This document shows positions 6,509-9,157 of a stretch of 9,157 bases of DNA, one piece after another. A model generated the notes under the pieces. That model worked only from the letters and a program-made list of their open reading frames with translations, made no database searches and had not been told where the DNA came from. Source of the stretch: Clostridia bacterium (GTDB lineage Bacteria; Bacillota; Clostridia; Oscillospirales; RGIG577); contig JAFOLN010000039.1 in the NCBI GenBank assembly GCA_017419325.1, forward strand, positions 1-9,157. The letters are read 5' to 3'. The stretch's first letter is position 1, and the number at the start of each line of letters is the position of its first letter. Made by a program: the position numbers and the translations under genes.

Positions 6509-7339
6509 TTATCCTATCTCCCTGTGTTTAGTTTTTATTCTTGCGATTATTATTATGACCACGGCGCAGACGAAGGAAACGGCCGCCAGCGCCTGAGACA
6601 CGCGGATGCCCGTGTCGAAAAGGTAGAGGCTGTCCGTCCTCAGTCCCTCGATGAACATTCGCCCGAGACCGTACCACGCTATGTACAAAAGCAGTATCTC
6701 GCCGTTGAACTTCTTTTTCTTATAATAGATATGTAAGATAAGCGCCCCCGCAAGGTTCCATACGGATTCATAGAGGAACGTGGGGTGTACGCAGACGCGC
6801 GCGTGGGACGCGATATCGTATATCTCCATGCGCCACGGCAGCGTCGTTATTTCGCCGTAGGCCTCTCTGTTGAAGAAGTTGCCCCAGCGGCCGATGCCCT
6901 GACCTATGAGAAAGCTCACCGCAACGCAGTCGCTCACCTTTAAAAAGCTTATCTTTTTTATCCTGCAAATTATAAACGCGCAAAGGAACGCGCCTATGAC
7001 TCCGCCGTAAATGGCGAGGCCGCCGTCGCGTATGGATATCGCACGCATAAAATCAAATTTTCCGTCTGTAAAATATAAGGAGCTGTAAAAGATCACGTAG
7101 TAGGCTCTGGCGCATATTACGGAAACGGGAAGCGATATTATAAGCACAAGGAGAAAATCGTCCTCCTTTATCTTTTCCCATTTCACCCTTGAAAGCGCGT
7201 ATAAAAGCCCCAGTATAAAGCCTATGCCGATGATCACGCCATACCAGTATACAGAAAAACCAAAGATCTCGAAAGCCGTTCTGGACGGGTCAACGCTTAT
7301 GCCCAGTCCCGGAAAAACTATTGAATTATCTGCCGTCAA
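6509..7339 (-). CDS. lgt: Prolipoprotein diacylglyceryl transferase Lgt (TTG start)
   Basis: Lgt transfers diacylglyceryl from phosphatidylglycerol to the lipobox cysteine of prelipoproteins in the membrane. The 276-residue protein has about seven hydrophobic segments. The Lgt signature GRWGNFFNREAYG (150-162) supplies counterparts of E. coli R143, N146, E151 and G154, namely R151, N154, E159 and G162. GRMFIEGLR (226-234) supplies counterparts of R239, E243 and R246, namely R227, E231 and R234. The HGGLIG motif of E. coli (His103) reads YGGVIG here (Y111). HPTFLYES (185-192) is typical. The start is TTG at 7339, supported by GGAGGT eight bases upstream and by the family-like opening (FPGLGISVDPSRTAFEIFGF). 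No ATG is available nearby. The gene follows ymfH by 16 bases and precedes folD by two. The GH3 lipoprotein further down the strand is a likely substrate. Confidence 0.96.
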   Translation of the reverse strand: MTADNSIVFPGLGISVDPSRTAFEIFGFSVYWYGVIIGIGFILGLLYALSRVKWEKIKEDDFLLVLIISLPVSVICARAYYVIFYSSLYFTDGKFDFMRAISIRDGGLAIYGGVIGAFLCAFIICRIKKISFLKVSDCVAVSFLIGQGIGRWGNFFNREAYGEITTLPWRMEIYDIASHARVCVHPTFLYESVWNLAGALILHIYYKKKKFNGEILLLYIAWYGLGRMFIEGLRTDSLYLFDTGIRVSQALAAVSFVCAVVIIIIARIKTKHREIG

Positions 7340-7347
7340 TGTGTTTT

Positions 7348-7353
7348 ACCTCC
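7348..7353 (-). promoter_or_regulatory. Ribosome binding site that fixes the TTG start of lgt
   Basis: A perfect GGAGGT lies three bases after the ymfH TGA stop and eight bases before TTG at 7339. It is the only strong SD in the junction, and no ATG or GTG sits at a usable distance. This makes the rare start codon credible. Confidence 0.85.
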
Positions 7354-7355
7354 GC

Positions 7356-8660
7356 TCAGCTTCGTTTGTCGTTTGCGGGACATATCACGGACAGCGCTGC
7401 AAGCTCTTTTCTGAAATGACCGAGGAGGCGCTCTTTTGCCTCATTTGCCGATATCGATCTCACTACCTCGGTGCCTTCAAACATATCAATATCATTAAAA
7501 TAGCATGAAATCAGGCTGTTTGCAATATTGTCGGTAGAATTAAACTGAAAAATCATACGCGAATATACGTTCTTTTTCGCTATATTGAAGGCGTTCTCGT
7601 CAAAATTGCTCTTAAGCTCTTCAATGCGCGCAAAAATCGCGTCTCTTACCGCCTTCGGGTCCTCGCTTTCGCCCTCGAATATGCTGAGCGCGAAGCTTCT
7701 CTCGCGGTAATATTCAAAGCCGAAGTTCTTGTTTATAAGTCCGCGCCCGAAAAGGTCGTTGTAAAGGGCGGTGTCCTCGCCCATTATCATCTCAAGGAGT
7801 ATCTCCGTAAGATAGTCGTTCCGTTGAGCCTCTCTTCCCGTAAATACGCCGCAGATGTCCTTAAAGCCAAGCTGGAACTTCGGTATTGCCACCTCAAGCG
7901 TCTGCTCCGTATAGTCGCCCGCCACGGTGTCCGGCTCCGACACGGCCTTTCTCTTTATATTAGACGAGGGCTTCGGCATTATCGACTCGTCCATGACGGA
8001 CACAACCTCATCCGCGTCCACGTCGCCCGCGATGCAAAGCACCATGTTGGAAAGGTTATAGAACGTGTCGTAGCAGGTGTTAAGTATCTTTGGCGTAATG
8101 TGGGATATGCTCTCCACGGTGCCGGCTATGTCAACGCGCACGGGGTGCTCGTGGTAGAGAAGATTGAGAAGGTTATTTAATACCCTGAAGTCGGGGTGGT
8201 CGTCGTACATCCTTATCTCCTGACCTATGATGCCCTGCTCCTTCTGTACGTTCTCGTCGGTAAAATAGGGCGACTGCACGAAGTCAAGGAGAATTTTCAG
8301 GTTCTCGCCGAAGCGGTCTGTGCAGGAGAAGAGGTATGCCGTCTTGTCAAAGCTTGTGTAGGCGTTGGCCTGCGCGCCCGTTACGGCGTACTTTTCAAAG
8401 GCATTGCCGTCCTTTCCCTCGAAGAGCTTATGCTCAAGAAAATGGGCTATGCCGTCGGGCACCGTTATCATCCCGTCGGTGCAGTCAGACGAGAACTCAC
8501 GGTCTATGGAGCCGTAATTCGTCGCGAACACGGCGTACATCTTGGAAAAGCCCTTTTTGGGCACAACGAGCGCCGAAAGCCCGCTTTTATGGTCTATGCG
8601 AATGAGCTCCTCGCCTAAGGCTTCATACTTTTTTCTCGTTATCTTCGTTTCCTTATTCAT
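7356..8660 (-). CDS. ymfH: M16 zinc peptidase YmfH-like (EF-P 5-aminopentanol modification-associated family, also written YfmH)
   Basis: From ATG at 8660 this is 434 residues. It has the inverted zinc motif HFLEH (73-77), with the catalytic Glu76. EQGIIGQE at 141-148 supplies the third ligand (Glu148) and a supporting Glu141, as in pitrilysin-type M16 proteins. GAQANAYTSFDKTAYLFSC (95-113) is the usual M16 beta strand stretch. The C-terminal M16 half (about 190-430) has LFGRGLINKNFGFEYY and lacks the Arg/Tyr pair seen in its neighbour. In Bacillus subtilis ymfF/ymfH genes have been linked to EF-P 5-aminopentanol modification and swarming; the peptidase substrate is not known to me. Its ATG overlaps the ymfF stop by eight bases. 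A GTG nine bases further upstream directly abuts the SD and cannot be the start. The pair resembles AlbE/AlbF of sactipeptide clusters, but no precursor or radical SAM gene is visible. Confidence 0.88.
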   Translation of the reverse strand: MNKETKITRKKYEALGEELIRIDHKSGLSALVVPKKGFSKMYAVFATNYGSIDREFSSDCTDGMITVPDGIAHFLEHKLFEGKDGNAFEKYAVTGAQANAYTSFDKTAYLFSCTDRFGENLKILLDFVQSPYFTDENVQKEQGIIGQEIRMYDDHPDFRVLNNLLNLLYHEHPVRVDIAGTVESISHITPKILNTCYDTFYNLSNMVLCIAGDVDADEVVSVMDESIMPKPSSNIKRKAVSEPDTVAGDYTEQTLEVAIPKFQLGFKDICGVFTGREAQRNDYLTEILLEMIMGEDTALYNDLFGRGLINKNFGFEYYRERSFALSIFEGESEDPKAVRDAIFARIEELKSNFDENAFNIAKKNVYSRMIFQFNSTDNIANSLISCYFNDIDMFEGTEVVRSISANEAKERLLGHFRKELAALSVICPANDKRS

Positions 8661-9157
8661 CGCTTTCACCCTCCGCCGTTCCTTTAAGGAAGTATATAGT
8701 GTCGTACTTTATCGTATTGGCAGCCTCCGTTATCTCATCCATCGTCACGCGCTCAAGCGCCTTTAAAAGCTCGGCGGGCGACGATTTGTCGCGTCCCAGC
8801 GTCTTTGTAAGATAATAGTCCTCGGTCTGATATCCCGAATCGAGGGTGGAGTTTATCATCGTAACGAGGGCGGCGCGGGCGGCGGTAAGCTCGTCGTCCG
8901 TTATTTCGCCCCGCTTCAGCGCGGAAAGCTGCGCGTCTATTTCTTTAAGCGTCACGTCAAGGTTCTCGTTCTCTATGCCCGCCGCAATCATCATAATGCC
9001 CTTAAGCTTATCTATGTTCGAGCGCACATAGTAGCAAAGCGACAGCTTCTCTCTTACGTTCATGAAAAGCTTCGACACGGGCGTGCCGCCGAAGAGTGCG
9101 TTCGCGAGCACCAGCGCGGGATAAAGCCTGTCGCCCTCCGTGACGCCCGTGCGGCAG
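8653..9157 (-). CDS. ymfF: M16-family protein YmfF-like, C-terminal 167 residues (cut by window edge)
   Basis: The frame is open to the right edge and gives 167 residues ending at TAA. It begins CRTGVTEGDRLYPALVLANA and continues FGGTPVSKLFMNVREKLSLC then YYVRS, the last quarter of an M16-type protein. VREKLSLCY contains an Arg and, seven residues later, a Tyr. This is the spacing of the substrate-binding R/Y pair of M16 enzymes such as insulin-degrading enzyme (R824/Y831). In YmfF-type proteins the N-terminal half usually lacks HxxEH, but that half is outside the window, so I cannot confirm it. The tail DTIYFLKGTAEGESDE overlaps the ymfH start. It presumably pairs with YmfH. The real start and any promoter are beyond the edge, and the internal GTG at 9111 is not a start. 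The assignment rests on both the motif and the neighbour. Confidence 0.85.
   Translation of the reverse strand, partial: CRTGVTEGDRLYPALVLANALFGGTPVSKLFMNVREKLSLCYYVRSNIDKLKGIMMIAAGIENENLDVTLKEIDAQLSALKRGEITDDELTAARAALVTMINSTLDSGYQTEDYYLTKTLGRDKSSPAELLKALERVTMDEITEAANTIKYDTIYFLKGTAEGESDE
8670..8674 (-). promoter_or_regulatory. Ribosome binding site of ymfH inside ymfF
   Basis: GGAGG nine bases before ATG at 8660, lying inside the final ymfF codons. The alternative in-frame GTG (8669) begins directly after GGAGG with no spacer, so ATG 8660 is preferred. The ymfF stop and the ymfH start share ATGAATAA, a classic coupling arrangement. Confidence 0.75.

Noticed and set aside
5527..6531. A 334-codon open frame on the plus strand opposite folD and the start of rho.
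   Set aside because: It mirrors the coding frame of folD, whose motifs are unmistakable. The product is Ser/Thr-rich without recognisable domains. Long antisense frames are expected from the codon bias here.
8661..8669. GTG at 8669 as the ymfH start.
   Set aside because: It directly abuts GGAGG with no spacer, while ATG at 8660 has nine-base spacing to the same SD.
7356..9157. An AlbE/AlbF-type peptidase pair of a sactipeptide (RiPP) cluster.
   Set aside because: No radical SAM enzyme, precursor peptide or exporter is visible, and the neighbours are housekeeping genes. The YmfF/YmfH reading is simpler.
1..9157. Mobile elements, CRISPR arrays, tRNA or rRNA genes, phage or defence genes.
   Set aside because: No transposase or integrase motifs, repeat-spacer arrays or RNA-gene sequences were seen on either strand, and nearly all sequence is taken up by the nine minus-strand genes.

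Overview
All nine genes in this window lie on the minus strand, so transcription runs from high to low coordinates. Coding density is close to complete. The only gap longer than about 16 bases is the 107 bases between rho and the next gene. The gene set (TTG and GTG starts, AGGAGG-type ribosome binding sites, Rho with a long N-terminal linker, a lipoprotein NagZ-like GH3, paired M16 peptidases YmfF/YmfH) points to a low-to-mid GC Gram-positive of the Clostridia type. GC content looks to be in the low fifties by eye. Heavy use of the isoleucine codon ATA, even in rho, is a strong compositional signature, and no gene stands out as foreign. I cannot name a genus.

From right to left (the direction of transcription), the first block is a tightly packed housekeeping run. 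It holds the 3' part of ymfF (M16-like, apparently the non-zinc partner), ymfH (M16 peptidase with HxxEH), lgt (prolipoprotein diacylglyceryl transferase, TTG start), folD (one-carbon metabolism) and rho (transcription termination factor). Gaps here are an 8-base overlap, 16, 2 and 0 bases, so these genes are almost certainly co-transcribed and partly translationally coupled. Their promoter must lie beyond the right edge.

After rho comes a 107-base intergenic region with an imperfect hairpin followed by TTTT, read as an intrinsic terminator or attenuator, and an alternative pairing that could compete with it. Downstream is an envelope-glycan block: a GH3 beta-N-acetylhexosaminidase-like lipoprotein, an AlgI/DltB-type MBOAT O-acyltransferase, and a single-pass DHHW/AlgJ-like partner. 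These are spaced 9 bases apart. Then comes the start of tadA (tRNA adenosine deaminase), cut by the left edge, whose ribosome binding site abuts the DHHW stop codon.

Together the genes suggest an ordinary chromosomal backbone with one less-characterised module. The MBOAT plus DHHW pair should O-acetylate an extracytoplasmic glycan, and the GH3 lipoprotein, a likely substrate of the Lgt encoded upstream, could trim the same or a related glycan outside the membrane. I found no mobile element, CRISPR array, tRNA, rRNA or phage gene, and nothing that clearly amounts to an undescribed system. The best leads are the GH3-MBOAT-DHHW module, the split of catalytic motifs between YmfF and YmfH, the structured rho 3' region and the disordered linker in Rho.
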